Positions 1 to 5,833 of a stretch of 5,833 nt of DNA are shown here, piece by piece. Each line of letters begins with the position of its first letter. Within the stretch, counting starts at the first letter, position 1. Position numbers and translations under genes: made by a program. The notes under the pieces are model-generated. The model searched no databases, was not told the DNA's origin, and worked only from the letters and a program-made list of their open reading frames with translations. The stretch comes from Helicobacteraceae bacterium (GTDB lineage Bacteria > Campylobacterota > Campylobacteria > Campylobacterales > Sulfurimonadaceae). The stretch is taken from positions 1 through 5,833 of the forward strand of contig JAUWLG010000097.1 of NCBI GenBank assembly GCA_030613795.1, given 5' to 3'.

Positions 1-7
1 CTTTTTG

Positions 8-1099
8 CTATTTCTTGAAAAAAACTTTTTTATCACATAAAACCAGCATTTTTAGAGCGCTCAATGCACTCTGCTGCTGGATGTAGTTTCGATCGCCTTT
101 GAAGTGACATGTCACGACTTTTTCATACATTTTAGATTTAACCCCAATGACAACTGTACCTACCGGTTTCTCTTCACTGCCACCGTCTGGTCCGGCAACA
201 CCGCTGACCGCAAGCGCATAGTCAGCCTTTGCAATAGTGAATGCACCAGCACACATCTCGGAGACAACAGCTTCACTGACGGCGCCATTTTCTACCAGTG
301 TGTTGTTTTCGACTGCTAGCCAATTCTCTTTCAAGATGTTGGAATAAGTGACTAAAGAACCTTCAAACACTGACGAGACACCGGCATGAGAGGTGAAATA
401 ATAAGCTAGGAGTCCTCCGGTGCAACTCTCTGCCAATGTAATTTTCTGTTCTGATTTTAGTGTCGCATCAATAATATGTTGAACAAGGTCATCTGCAACA
501 ATGACATGTGCAGGATATCTCTGTTTGGTGATCTCTATAAATTTATCGATGGAACCATATGTTTTACACTCTACTTCTACCTCCACCCACGCATCAACAA
601 TCTGTGAAAAAGCAAGTTCGACGTCAAATTGTTTGGCCAGCGGTTTTAAAAGGTCTATTACCTCTTTGATCGCTGTCTCAAAAAAGTGTAATTTCTGTTT
701 TGTTTTAGAGTCTGAAAGCAGTAGTTGAGGCAGCTCTTTCGACTCTTGAGCCTGGATGACATTGATAGTAGAGTTCTTGATCTCAAGAAGATAACTGTCT
801 TTTGTGAAGTTTTCGCATTGTGAAGGAATAAGCATCTGTTCTTTGAGTACAAGTTTGTCGTCTATTACAGTACATAGCAGTTTGCCGACCAATGTAAAAC
901 TCTTTTTATTACTGATGACATAGATCTTTTCATTATGGGCAAGTCTGGTTTCAAGTTCAGCAAAGAAATTCCGATCAGCTTCAAAAAAATATTCAACGGA
1001 ATTTAATTCAGCGTCTGCTTCGATCAGCCGGATGATGTAATCTCTAAACGGGTGGTTTTGGGTGAAAATATTGCCAATAAAATATAGACGTTTTTTCAA
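8..1099 (-). CDS. cinA: CinA-family protein with C-terminal nicotinamide-nucleotide amidase (PncC-type) domain and eroded N-terminal domain
   Basis: The last ~150 residues form a clear CinA C-terminal domain, the family that deamidates nicotinamide mononucleotide in NAD recycling. Numbering from the TTG start (363 aa), ESCTGG lies at 224-229, with the serine expected at the active site; a GVAGPDGG loop is at 300-307 and FKGDRN at 333-338. The first ~130 residues (KKRLYFIGN...) align in order with the molybdopterin-binding-like (COG1058) domain of full CinA, but the usual TGGLGPT-type motif is replaced by SNKKSFT at about 63-69, so that half is probably not catalytic. The open frame continues upstream to an ATG at 1225 (405 aa). 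I prefer TTG at 1099: GGAG sits six bases upstream, homology starts immediately after, and the extra 42 residues look unlike the family. The gene is divergent from ileS. The stop is TAG at 10-8. The C-terminal function is fairly sure; the physiological role and start are less so. Confidence 0.85.
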   Translation of the reverse strand: MKKRLYFIGNIFTQNHPFRDYIIRLIEADAELNSVEYFFEADRNFFAELETRLAHNEKIYVISNKKSFTLVGKLLCTVIDDKLVLKEQMLIPSQCENFTKDSYLLEIKNSTINVIQAQESKELPQLLLSDSKTKQKLHFFETAIKEVIDLLKPLAKQFDVELAFSQIVDAWVEVEVECKTYGSIDKFIEITKQRYPAHVIVADDLVQHIIDATLKSEQKITLAESCTGGLLAYYFTSHAGVSSVFEGSLVTYSNILKENWLAVENNTLVENGAVSEAVVSEMCAGAFTIAKADYALAVSGVAGPDGGSEEKPVGTVVIGVKSKMYEKVVTCHFKGDRNYIQQQSALSALKMLVLCDKKVFFKK

Positions 1100-1105
1100 A
1101 GTATA

Positions 1106-1109
1106 CTCC
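1106..1109 (-). promoter_or_regulatory. Ribosome binding site deciding the cinA TTG start
   Basis: On the minus strand GGAG is followed by a six-base spacer (TATACT) and then TTG at 1099-1097, in frame with cinA. The alternative ATG at 1225 is preceded only by A/T-rich sequence with no Shine-Dalgarno match, so this site favours the shorter 363-residue product. Confidence 0.6.
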
Positions 1110-1141
1110 AACTTTAAGATAGAAATATCTGCTGTAAAAGA

Positions 1142-1150
1142 AGTATAACA
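1142..1150 (-). promoter_or_regulatory. Candidate extended -10 promoter of cinA
   Basis: Read on the minus strand this is TGT followed by TATACT, a one-mismatch -10 box with the TGn extension. Transcription would start near 1135, giving a leader of about 36 nt to the TTG at 1099. It lies inside the open frame that extends to 1225, which again argues that the extension is not coding. No convincing -35 is seen, which is normal for the main sigma factor in Campylobacterota. Inferred from sequence only. Confidence 0.4.
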
Positions 1151-1277
1151 CAATGCAATGATGGCGTGAGATGGACTCTTGTAAAATGAAAAAAAATAGA
1201 ATTTTATATTGTAACTACGCTTCATTTTAAAATTTAATTTTTAAATCGCATCATCTCTTTGCCTCTTGTGAACGTCT

Positions 1278-1291
1278 CTACAGTGCTGTAG
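1278..1291. repeat. Short palindrome upstream of the ileS promoter
   Basis: CTACAG-TG-CTGTAG has perfect 6-bp arms around a 2-base centre. It ends about 36 bp before the ileS -10 box, where an activator could bind, and lies between the two divergent promoters. No known operator is recognised, and a single short palindrome can arise by chance. Confidence 0.25.
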
Positions 1292-1327
1292 TCCCATATT
1301 GTCAGCCCTGCTTAAACCCTTTAAAGA

Positions 1328-1333
1328 TATAAT
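1328..1333 (+). promoter_or_regulatory. Candidate -10 box of the ileS operon promoter
   Basis: A perfect TATAAT is preceded by TTTAAAGA, similar to the T-rich upstream signal that replaces a -35 box in Campylobacterota housekeeping promoters. A start near 1340 is predicted. With the inserted element removed, this box lies 32 bp before the ileS ATG, a normal promoter-to-start distance with a leader of about 25 nt. In the present sequence the leader would be about 333 nt and include the whole element. A TTGTCA at 1299-1304 is too far away (23 bp) to be its -35. Confidence 0.55.
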
Positions 1334-1352
1334 CCAAAAAATTTTATAAAGA

Positions 1353-1355
1353 TAA
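1353..1355. repeat. Left target-site duplication (TAA)
   Basis: TAA directly precedes the left inverted repeat and is matched by TAA at 1660-1662 just after the right inverted repeat. A 3-bp TNA-type duplication is known for part of the IS5 family (the IS1031 group). Three bases alone are weak evidence, but they sit exactly at both ends of the inverted repeats. Confidence 0.6.
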
Positions 1356-1396
1356 GGGCACCTCTAAAGACCCTAGACAACCTCAGAGATAAAGAG
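1356..1396 (+). repeat. Left terminal inverted repeat
   Basis: This is complementary to 1619-1659, with mismatches only at repeat positions 25, 32, 35 and 37 counted from the outer end. Identity is complete at the outer end and decays inward, as expected for transposase-recognised tips. Confidence 0.9.
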
Positions 1397-1484
1397 GGAT
1401 GTGAGATTGTGCAAAACTTTTTTTGAGCCATAGCCATAGCTACGGTGAGAGAAAATTTTGTGCAAGATTGCCTCCCTCTTTATC
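1388..1484 (+). repeat. Large imperfect hairpin inside the element
   Basis: The bases at 1388-1399 (GATAAAGAGGGA) pair perfectly with 1473-1484. Further in, GCAAAAC plus a T-run pairs imperfectly with an A/T-rich arm ending in TTTTGTGC, and the apex is TAGC-CATA-GCTA at 1431-1442. The left arm overlaps the inner end of the left terminal repeat, so the two structures compete in single-stranded DNA or RNA. Confidence 0.6.
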
Positions 1485-1495
1485 TCCCTGCGGGC

Positions 1496-1526
1496 AATAC
1501 AGAGAAACACATACTCTCTAGGTATT
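1496..1526 (+). repeat. Internal hairpin with bulge
   Basis: AATAC-AGAGA (1496-1505) pairs with TCTCT-AG-GTATT (1515-1526) around a 9-base loop, leaving AG as a 2-base bulge. It lies between the large hairpin and the perfect hairpin of the element. Confidence 0.45.
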
Positions 1527-1532
1527 ACTTTA

Positions 1533-1567
1533 CTTAGACACAAGTACATTTAGTACTTGTGTCTGAG
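1533..1567 (+). repeat. Perfect hairpin inside the element
   Basis: AGACACAAGTAC (1536-1547) and GTACTTGTGTCT (1553-1564) are exact complements around the loop ATTTA. In RNA the stem grows to 15 pairs with CTT/GAG at the base, one of them a G-U. No U-run follows, so it is not a standard intrinsic terminator. Confidence 0.75.
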
Positions 1568-1618
1568 ATATCCTTAGCTGTGGCTAGGCTTTCAAAGTAC
1601 CGCCTTGATTATGAATTT

Positions 1619-1659
1619 CTCTGTGTCGCTGAGGCTGTCTAGGGTCTTTAGAGGTGCCC
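1619..1659 (-). repeat. Right terminal inverted repeat
   Basis: This is the inverted partner of 1356-1396 with 37 of 41 matches. Its outer end GGTGCCC abuts the TAA duplication and lies only 13 bases from the ileS ATG, so the tip touches the ribosome binding site. Confidence 0.9.
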
Positions 1660-1660
1660 T

Positions 1661-1668
1661 AAAGAGGG
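1661..1668 (+). promoter_or_regulatory. ileS ribosome binding site abutting the element
   Basis: AAAGAGGG ends four bases before the ATG at 1673; its core AGAGG is a purine-rich Shine-Dalgarno match. The element's last three bases (CCC) plus T1660 can pair with AGGG at 1665-1668 in a small hairpin with loop AAAG. The nonamer 1660-1668 is also exactly complementary to 1474-1482 within the element. Confidence 0.65.
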
Positions 1669-1672
1669 TAGC

Positions 1673-4432
1673 ATGGATTATAAAGAGACTCTGTTATTGC
1701 CTAAAACAGACTTCCCAATGCGTGGAAATCTTGTTCAAAACGAGCCGAAGCGTTATAAAGCCTGGGATGAGAACAAGATCTATGAGAAGATGAAGAAAAA
1801 CCGTGAAGGTGCTGAACATTTCACACTGCATGATGGACCACCGTATGCCAACGGTCATATCCACATCGGTCACGCCCTCAACAAGGTCTTAAAAGACATC
1901 ATCATCAAGTTTAACTACTTCAACAACAAGTCGGTGCGTTTTACACCGGGTTGGGACTGTCACGGTCTACCGATCGAGCAGCAAGTCGAGAAGAAACTTG
2001 GCGGTAAGCAGAAAAAAGAGCTGTTAAGTACGGGTGAAGTGCGTAAACTTTGTCGTGAACATGCGGCTAAGTTTGTGGACGTTCAGCGTTCAGAGTTTAA
2101 GACACTCGGTATCTTGGCAGACTGGGAAAACCCTTACCTCACAATGGACTATAAGTTCGAAGCGAACATCTACCGTACTCTTTGTGATGTCGCAAAAAAA
2201 GGTCTTTTGATTGAGCGTTCTAAGCCGGTTTACTGGTCATGGGCAGAACGTACAGCGCTGGCAGAAGCAGAAGTAGAGTACGAAGACAAAGAGTCTCACT
2301 CTATCTATGTTGCGTTTGAACTTACTGATGAGTCAAAAGTGCGTATGGGTATCGAAGGAAAAGCGGGTCTGGTTATCTGGACAACGACACCTTGGACACT
2401 TCCGGCTAATATCGGTATCTCTCTTAACCCTGATGAGAAGTATGTTCGTACAAGTGACGGCTACATCGTAGCTGAGAAACTTTACAATGAGAATATTGAA
2501 AACGGTGTGCTTTCTGGTGAAATTGTTCAGACCTTTGATGCTGTGAAGTTTGAGAACTTTCATGCTGTCAACCCTCTAAATGGCCGTTCATCACATATCG
2601 TTTTGGGTGACCATGTCTTGATGGAAAATGGTACAGGTTGTGTGCATACGGCACCGGGTCATGGTGAAGATGACTATCGTGTTGGTCTAAAGTACAACCT
2701 TGACGTTATTATGCCGGTTGATGAGACAGGCTGTTTTGATGAGACTGTAGTTCGCGAAAGACTATTTCCTAACCCTGAAGAGTTTGTCGGTAAACATATT
2801 TTCAAATCAAATGAGCCGATCTTAGAGCTTCTAGGTGAGTCTCTGTTGAAAGTAAGCAAGTTTACACACTCATACCCACACTGCTGGCGTTCACATACAC
2901 CGTTGATCTTCCGTGCAACAAAACAGTGGTTTATCGCTGTTGACCAGAAGCCGGAAGGTGAAGAGCGTACGCTTCGTGAGATCGCTCTTGACGAGGTGAA
3001 CAAAACAGACTTCTATCCGGAAACGGGTCGTAAACGTCTGACCTCTATGGTTGAGAACCGTCCGGACTGGTGTATCTCCCGTCAACGTGACTGGGGTGTG
3101 CCGATCGCACTTTTCCGTGTTAAAGCAACGGGTGAAGTGATCTTGGATGAGAAGGTTCTTAACTTTGTTGCAATGGTCTTTGAGATGCAGGGTTCAGATG
3201 CCTGGTACAACATGGAGATCGCTGAGCTTCTCTACCCGGGTTCAGGGTATAAAGCTGAAGAGTTAGAGAAGGTCAATGACATTCTTGATGTCTGGTTTGA
3301 TTCTGGTTCGACTTGGAATGCTGTTCTTAAGTCTCGTAACTACGATGCCGGCAAATACCCGACTGACCTTTACGTGGAAGGTTCTGACCAACATCGCGGC
3401 TGGTTCCAGTCGTCTCTCTTTTTAAGTGCTGCCGTTCAGTCTAAAGCACCTTATAAAGGTATTTTGACACACGGTTTCATTGTTGATGCCAAAGGTGAGA
3501 AGATGTCTAAATCTAAGGGTAACGTTGTTGCTCCGGACAAGGTAATTAAACAGTACGGCTCTGAGATCCTTCGTTTCTGGGTTGCGATGAGTGATTACCA
3601 GACTGACTTGAAGATCTCTGATGATATTCTAAAGCAGATCGCTGAGCAGTATCGTAAACTGCGTAACACCTTTAGATTCCTATTAGCAAACATCGATGAC
3701 CTTGAGACCATCATGCCATTCGAAGAGATGGGTGAAGTCGATCGTTGGATCGTCTCTAAAGCACAGGTTGTTTTCGATGAGACACACAAGCAGTTTGGTG
3801 AATACAATTTTGTCGGCGGCATGAGTACACTTAACAACTTTGTTGTTAATGAGCTGAGCGGTATCTTTATGGATATCACTAAAGACAGACTCTACTGTGA
3901 TGCAAAAGACGATGCACACCGTCGCGCTTCTCAGAGTGCGATGGCGATGATCACGAAGTCACTTCTTGGTCTTATTGCACCGATCTTGACCTACACGGCT
4001 GATGAGATCATGGATAGTGCTCCAGCTGTCATCAAAGGTGACGCTGAAAATATCTTTGACATTCTCTATACACCTATCAATGTTGAGTACAGTCTGTTTG
4101 ATGAAGAGTACATGATCAATGCGCGTGCAGGTTTCTCTGAAGTGGTTGATGGCCTTAAAAAAGAGAAACGTATTAAAAGCACGCTTGAGCTGATCATCTA
4201 TGTTGAATCGGCAAAACTTAATGCGCTTCCACAAATCGAAGCTGAAGATTGGTTTGTTGTCTCTGGTATTCAAACAGGCACACCGGCTGAAAGCCTTGGT
4301 GAGTTTGAAGTCGATGGTGATAAATTTGTTATCGGCATGGCAACGCAAGCGAAGTGTCCACGTTGTTGGAAGTTCCACGCCAAAGAAGCGGAGACGTTAT
4401 GTGAGAGATGTTCGAAGGTCATGAATGTTTAA
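1673..4432 (+). CDS. ileS: Isoleucyl-tRNA synthetase (bacterial class I, zinc-binding C-terminus)
   Basis: This cytoplasmic, essential enzyme activates isoleucine with ATP and charges tRNA-Ile. At 919 aa it has the usual bacterial length. The start is sure: the protein opens with the family N-terminus MDYKETLLLPKTDFPMRGNL, and an in-frame TAG lies upstream at 1649-1651. Visible landmarks are the HIGH motif at 64-67 after GPPYANG; the editing domain with WTTTPWTLPAN from 236 and GTGCVHTAPGHGEDDY at 320-335, which removes mischarged valine; WCISRQRDWG from 466; and KMSKS at 610-614. A C-terminal zinc site has Cys895, Cys898, Cys910 and Cys913 (CPRCW...CERC). All key residues are present, so the enzyme should be active with editing intact. 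It is probably the bacterial type 1 form, though mupirocin response cannot be read reliably here. It is the first gene of an apparent operon with the small ORF and gatA. Its leader is interrupted by the MITE-like element. Confidence 0.98.
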   Translation: MDYKETLLLPKTDFPMRGNLVQNEPKRYKAWDENKIYEKMKKNREGAEHFTLHDGPPYANGHIHIGHALNKVLKDIIIKFNYFNNKSVRFTPGWDCHGLPIEQQVEKKLGGKQKKELLSTGEVRKLCREHAAKFVDVQRSEFKTLGILADWENPYLTMDYKFEANIYRTLCDVAKKGLLIERSKPVYWSWAERTALAEAEVEYEDKESHSIYVAFELTDESKVRMGIEGKAGLVIWTTTPWTLPANIGISLNPDEKYVRTSDGYIVAEKLYNENIENGVLSGEIVQTFDAVKFENFHAVNPLNGRSSHIVLGDHVLMENGTGCVHTAPGHGEDDYRVGLKYNLDVIMPVDETGCFDETVVRERLFPNPEEFVGKHIFKSNEPILELLGESLLKVSKFTHSYPHCWRSHTPLIFRATKQWFIAVDQKPEGEERTLREIALDEVNKTDFYPETGRKRLTSMVENRPDWCISRQRDWGVPIALFRVKATGEVILDEKVLNFVAMVFEMQGSDAWYNMEIAELLYPGSGYKAEELEKVNDILDVWFDSGSTWNAVLKSRNYDAGKYPTDLYVEGSDQHRGWFQSSLFLSAAVQSKAPYKGILTHGFIVDAKGEKMSKSKGNVVAPDKVIKQYGSEILRFWVAMSDYQTDLKISDDILKQIAEQYRKLRNTFRFLLANIDDLETIMPFEEMGEVDRWIVSKAQVVFDETHKQFGEYNFVGGMSTLNNFVVNELSGIFMDITKDRLYCDAKDDAHRRASQSAMAMITKSLLGLIAPILTYTADEIMDSAPAVIKGDAENIFDILYTPINVEYSLFDEEYMINARAGFSEVVDGLKKEKRIKSTLELIIYVESAKLNALPQIEAEDWFVVSGIQTGTPAESLGEFEVDGDKFVIGMATQAKCPRCWKFHAKEAETLCERCSKVMNV

Positions 4433-4433
4433 T

Positions 4434-4544
4434 ATGACAGAACCGGTAAGTGCAATGACGATCATTGTTACGGTAGTCATCATCCTCGCCGTCTCACTGC
4501 TTGCTGTCTATGCAATAAAAAAAGCAAAAAAGGATAATGTGTGA
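4434..4544 (+). CDS. Small single-pass membrane protein, 36 aa, between ileS and gatA
   Basis: A short frame starts one base after the ileS stop (TAA-T-ATG) and ends in TGA overlapping the gatA GTG start by four bases. The product has a short polar N-terminus (MTEPVSAMT), about 18-20 hydrophobic residues from Ile10 to about Ile28, and the basic tail KKAKKDNV. By the positive-inside rule its C-terminus should be cytoplasmic. No strong Shine-Dalgarno lies at the right distance, so translation probably depends on ribosomes finishing ileS. The family is not recognised. From memory, Campylobacter jejuni also has a tiny gene between ileS and gatA, which would support a real conserved gene, but this was not checked. 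It could instead be only a spacer that couples ileS and gatA translation. Function unknown. Confidence 0.65.
   Translation: MTEPVSAMTIIVTVVIILAVSLLAVYAIKKAKKDNV
4530..4544 (+). promoter_or_regulatory. gatA ribosome binding site and GTGA stop-start overlap
   Basis: AAGGAT (4530-4535) precedes GTG (4541-4543) by five bases, and the upstream small frame stops with TGA at 4542-4544. The GTGA overlap is the classic arrangement for termination-reinitiation, and fixes GTG rather than a later codon as the gatA start. Confidence 0.7.
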
Positions 4545-5833
4545 TTACACTTAAAGAAGCCCTTAGCCTCTCGAAAGAGGAGCTGGCCACTTTTAAAGAA
4601 GATCTTAAAAAGCAGATCGAAGCTAACCCTGAACTTAATGCGTATGTTGATGTCAACAACGTAGGGGAGGGTGTGCCGATCGCGATCAAAGATAACATCC
4701 AAGTCAAAGACTGGTCGGTCACTTCTGGTTCTAAGATCTTGCAGGGTTACATCGCACCTTATAATGCGACCGTTATTAACAAGTTAACAGACGCAGGTCT
4801 TTCACCATTTGGCCGTACCAACATGGATGAGTTTGCGATGGGTTCAACGACTGAAAGCTCATGCTACGGCATTACACAAAACCCGCACAACGCTAACTGT
4901 GTGCCGGGTGGTTCATCTGGCGGATCAGCGGCAGCAGTTGGTGCAGGACTTGCTATTGCGGCACTGGGTTCTGACACCGGCGGGTCGATCCGTCAACCGG
5001 CAGCCTTTTGTGGGATTGTTGGGATGAAACCGACATACGGTCGTGTTAGTCGTTATGGTCTAGGCGCGTATGCAAGTTCACTCGACCAGATCGGACCGAT
5101 GACACAAAATGTTGAAGATGCAGCAATCCTTTATGACATCATCAGTGGTCATGATGTGAAAGACTCAACAAGTTATGAGAACAACGACAAAGTATCTGAC
5201 AAGCTCGACGCTTCTCGTAAATTGACGATCGCCATTATCCCAGAACATGTCAAAGATGCCAGCGACGACATCAAAAAAGGGTATGAAAAAGCAGTTGAAG
5301 CACTCAAAGCAGCCGGTCATACTATCGTAGAAAAGAGTTTGATGGATGGCAAGTACGATATCTCTGCTTACTATGTCACTGCAACAGCTGAGGCAACAAC
5401 GAACCTGGCACGTTATGACGGTATCCGTTACGGTAACCGTAAAGAGGGTGAAAACCTTAATGACCTATATGTCAGGACTCGTTCAGAAGGTTTTGGCGAT
5501 GAGGTCAAACGTCGTATCTTGCTGGGCAATTTTGTTCTCTCTAGCGGTTACTACGATGCTTACTATGTCAAAGCACAGAAAGTACGTCACCTTATTAAAG
5601 ATGAGTACGCAAAACTGTTTACTGACGTAGATCTTATCTTAAGCCCAGTTGCTCCACGTACTGCTTATGAGGTCGGTGCTTTGGAAGATCCGCTTGAGAT
5701 GTATTTGAGTGATATCTATACCATCTCAGTCAACCTGGCCGGTCTTCCTGCGATCTCGCTTCCGGTAGATACAGCAGAAAACGGCATGCCGGTCGGTCTT
5801 CAACTGATCGCCAATGCTTATGACGAGCAGACA
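4541..5833 (+). CDS. gatA: Aspartyl/glutamyl-tRNA amidotransferase subunit A (partial, 3' end beyond window)
   Basis: GatA is the glutaminase of GatCAB, which releases ammonia from glutamine so that GatB can convert Glu-tRNA(Gln) and Asp-tRNA(Asn) to the amide forms. Bacteria lacking GlnRS and/or AsnRS need it. The 431 codons present are uninterrupted; relatives are about 450 residues, so only some 20 are missing. The amidase-signature triad is visible: Lys50 in PIAIKDN, cis-Ser125 in [12 protein letters not shown], and nucleophile Ser149 in [12 protein letters not shown], with spacings equal to those known for the family. The start is GTG at 4541, giving (fMet)[14 protein letters not shown], the typical campylobacterial N-terminus; AAGGAT lies 5 bases upstream. 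The start overlaps the upstream small-ORF stop as GTGA, implying coupled translation. No gatB or gatC is in the window; in this phylum the subunit genes are commonly scattered. Confidence 0.97.
   Translation, partial: MITLKEALSLSKEELATFKEDLKKQIEANPELNAYVDVNNVGEGVPIAIKDNIQVKDWSVTSGSKILQGYIAPYNATVINKLTDAGLSPFGRTNMDEFAMGSTTESSCYGITQNPHNANCVPGGSSGGSAAAVGAGLAIAALGSDTGGSIRQPAAFCGIVGMKPTYGRVSRYGLGAYASSLDQIGPMTQNVEDAAILYDIISGHDVKDSTSYENNDKVSDKLDASRKLTIAIIPEHVKDASDDIKKGYEKAVEALKAAGHTIVEKSLMDGKYDISAYYVTATAEATTNLARYDGIRYGNRKEGENLNDLYVRTRSEGFGDEVKRRILLGNFVLSSGYYDAYYVKAQKVRHLIKDEYAKLFTDVDLILSPVAPRTAYEVGALEDPLEMYLSDIYTISVNLAGLPAISLPVDTAENGMPVGLQLIANAYDEQT

Larger units (their letters stand above)
1356..1659. 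mobile_element. 304-bp MITE-like non-autonomous element in the ileS leader
   Basis: Terminal inverted repeats of 41 bp (1356-1396 and 1619-1659) match at 37 positions; the outer 24 bases are identical and begin GGGCACCTCTAAAGACCC. TAA flanks both ends as a likely target duplication. There is no transposase and no credible open frame inside, so it would need a transposase in trans. The interior is highly self-complementary: an imperfect hairpin at 1388-1484, one at 1496-1526, a perfect 12-bp stem at 1536-1564 and a short one at 1572-1588. Deleting the element plus one TAA restores a compact ileS promoter and leader. Ends and duplication would suit an IS5-type parent, but this family assignment is inference. 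The alternative is a structured RNA gene or cis-regulatory leader that only resembles a transposon. Confidence 0.82.
1100..1672. other. Divergent intergenic region between cinA and ileS
   Basis: No gene is supported across these 573 bases. From left to right it holds the cinA leader and candidate promoter (to about 1150); an A/T-rich stretch (1185-1250); a 6-bp-arm palindrome (1278-1291); the TATAAT of ileS (1328-1333); a 304-bp inverted-repeat element (1356-1659); and the ileS ribosome binding site. More than half of the region is the inserted element. Without it, the divergent spacer would be about 266 bp. Confidence 0.8.

Noticed and set aside
1299..1304. TTGTCA as the -35 box of the ileS promoter
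   Set aside because: Spacing to TATAAT is 23 bp, outside the working range; campylobacterial promoters usually lack a -35 box.
1401..1433. Ten-codon GTG leader peptide frame after AAAGAGGG in the element
   Set aside because: It has no isoleucine codons and a poor SD-to-start distance, so there is no case for attenuation by an isoleucine leader peptide.
1533..1567. Intrinsic terminator for either strand
   Set aside because: The stem is strong, but neither side is followed by a U-run in RNA sense; it also lies far from any gene's 3' end.
1356..1672. T-box riboswitch upstream of ileS
   Set aside because: A long structured leader before a synthetase suggests one, but no AGGGTGG-type T-box sequence, specifier loop or following terminator is visible, and the terminal repeats with TAA flanks explain the region better.
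1605..1793. 62-codon frame crossing the element's right end into ileS
   Set aside because: It overlaps the real ileS start in another frame, has no good ribosome binding site and gives a basic, family-less product.
3959..4378. 139-codon minus-strand frame within ileS
   Set aside because: It lies antisense to the intact IleRS C-terminal and zinc-site coding sequence and matches no known family; its length fits chance in a codon-biased gene.
4480..4722. Minus-strand frames over the ileS-gatA junction and gatA start
   Set aside because: They are shadows of gatA and the small forward ORF, with no family resemblance or ribosome binding site.

Overview
The window looks like chromosomal DNA of a mid-GC member of the Campylobacterota (Epsilonproteobacteria), probably a Sulfurovum- or Sulfurimonas-like lineage. 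This rests on the protein styles: GatA beginning (fMet)-ITLKEAL, IleRS beginning MDYKETLLLPKTDFPMRGNL, and a CinA homologue with an eroded N-terminal domain. The ileS, small ORF, gatA order also fits. Genus assignment is an inference from memory, not a search result.

Layout. A cinA-family gene runs leftward (8-1099; the open frame continues to 1225, but the supported start is a TTG at 1099). A gene-free divergent region follows (1100-1672). To its right an operon-like cluster runs rightward: ileS (isoleucyl-tRNA synthetase, 1673-4432), a previously easy-to-miss 36-codon single-membrane-segment protein (4434-4544), and gatA (amidase subunit A of the tRNA-dependent amidotransferase, from 4541 and cut by the window end). 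The three rightward genes are packed stop-to-start: a 1-base gap, then a 4-base GTGA overlap. This implies one transcript and coupled translation. IleRS and GatCAB both supply correctly charged aminoacyl-tRNAs; the small membrane protein has no known link to that job.

The most notable structure is in the divergent region. Positions 1356-1659 form a 304-bp element with 41-bp terminal inverted repeats (37 of 41 matching, the outer 24 identical), flanked on both sides by TAA. It has no coding capacity. It behaves like a MITE, a non-autonomous transposon remnant, inserted in the 5' leader of ileS. Removing it restores a compact ileS leader with a perfect TATAAT at 1328-1333 about 32 bp before the ATG. 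Inserted, it lengthens the predicted leader to about 330 nt, ends 13 bases before the ATG, is rich in nested hairpins, and carries a 9-nt perfect complement of the ileS Shine-Dalgarno region. It may therefore have changed how this essential synthetase is expressed. The rest of the window is ordinary housekeeping sequence.
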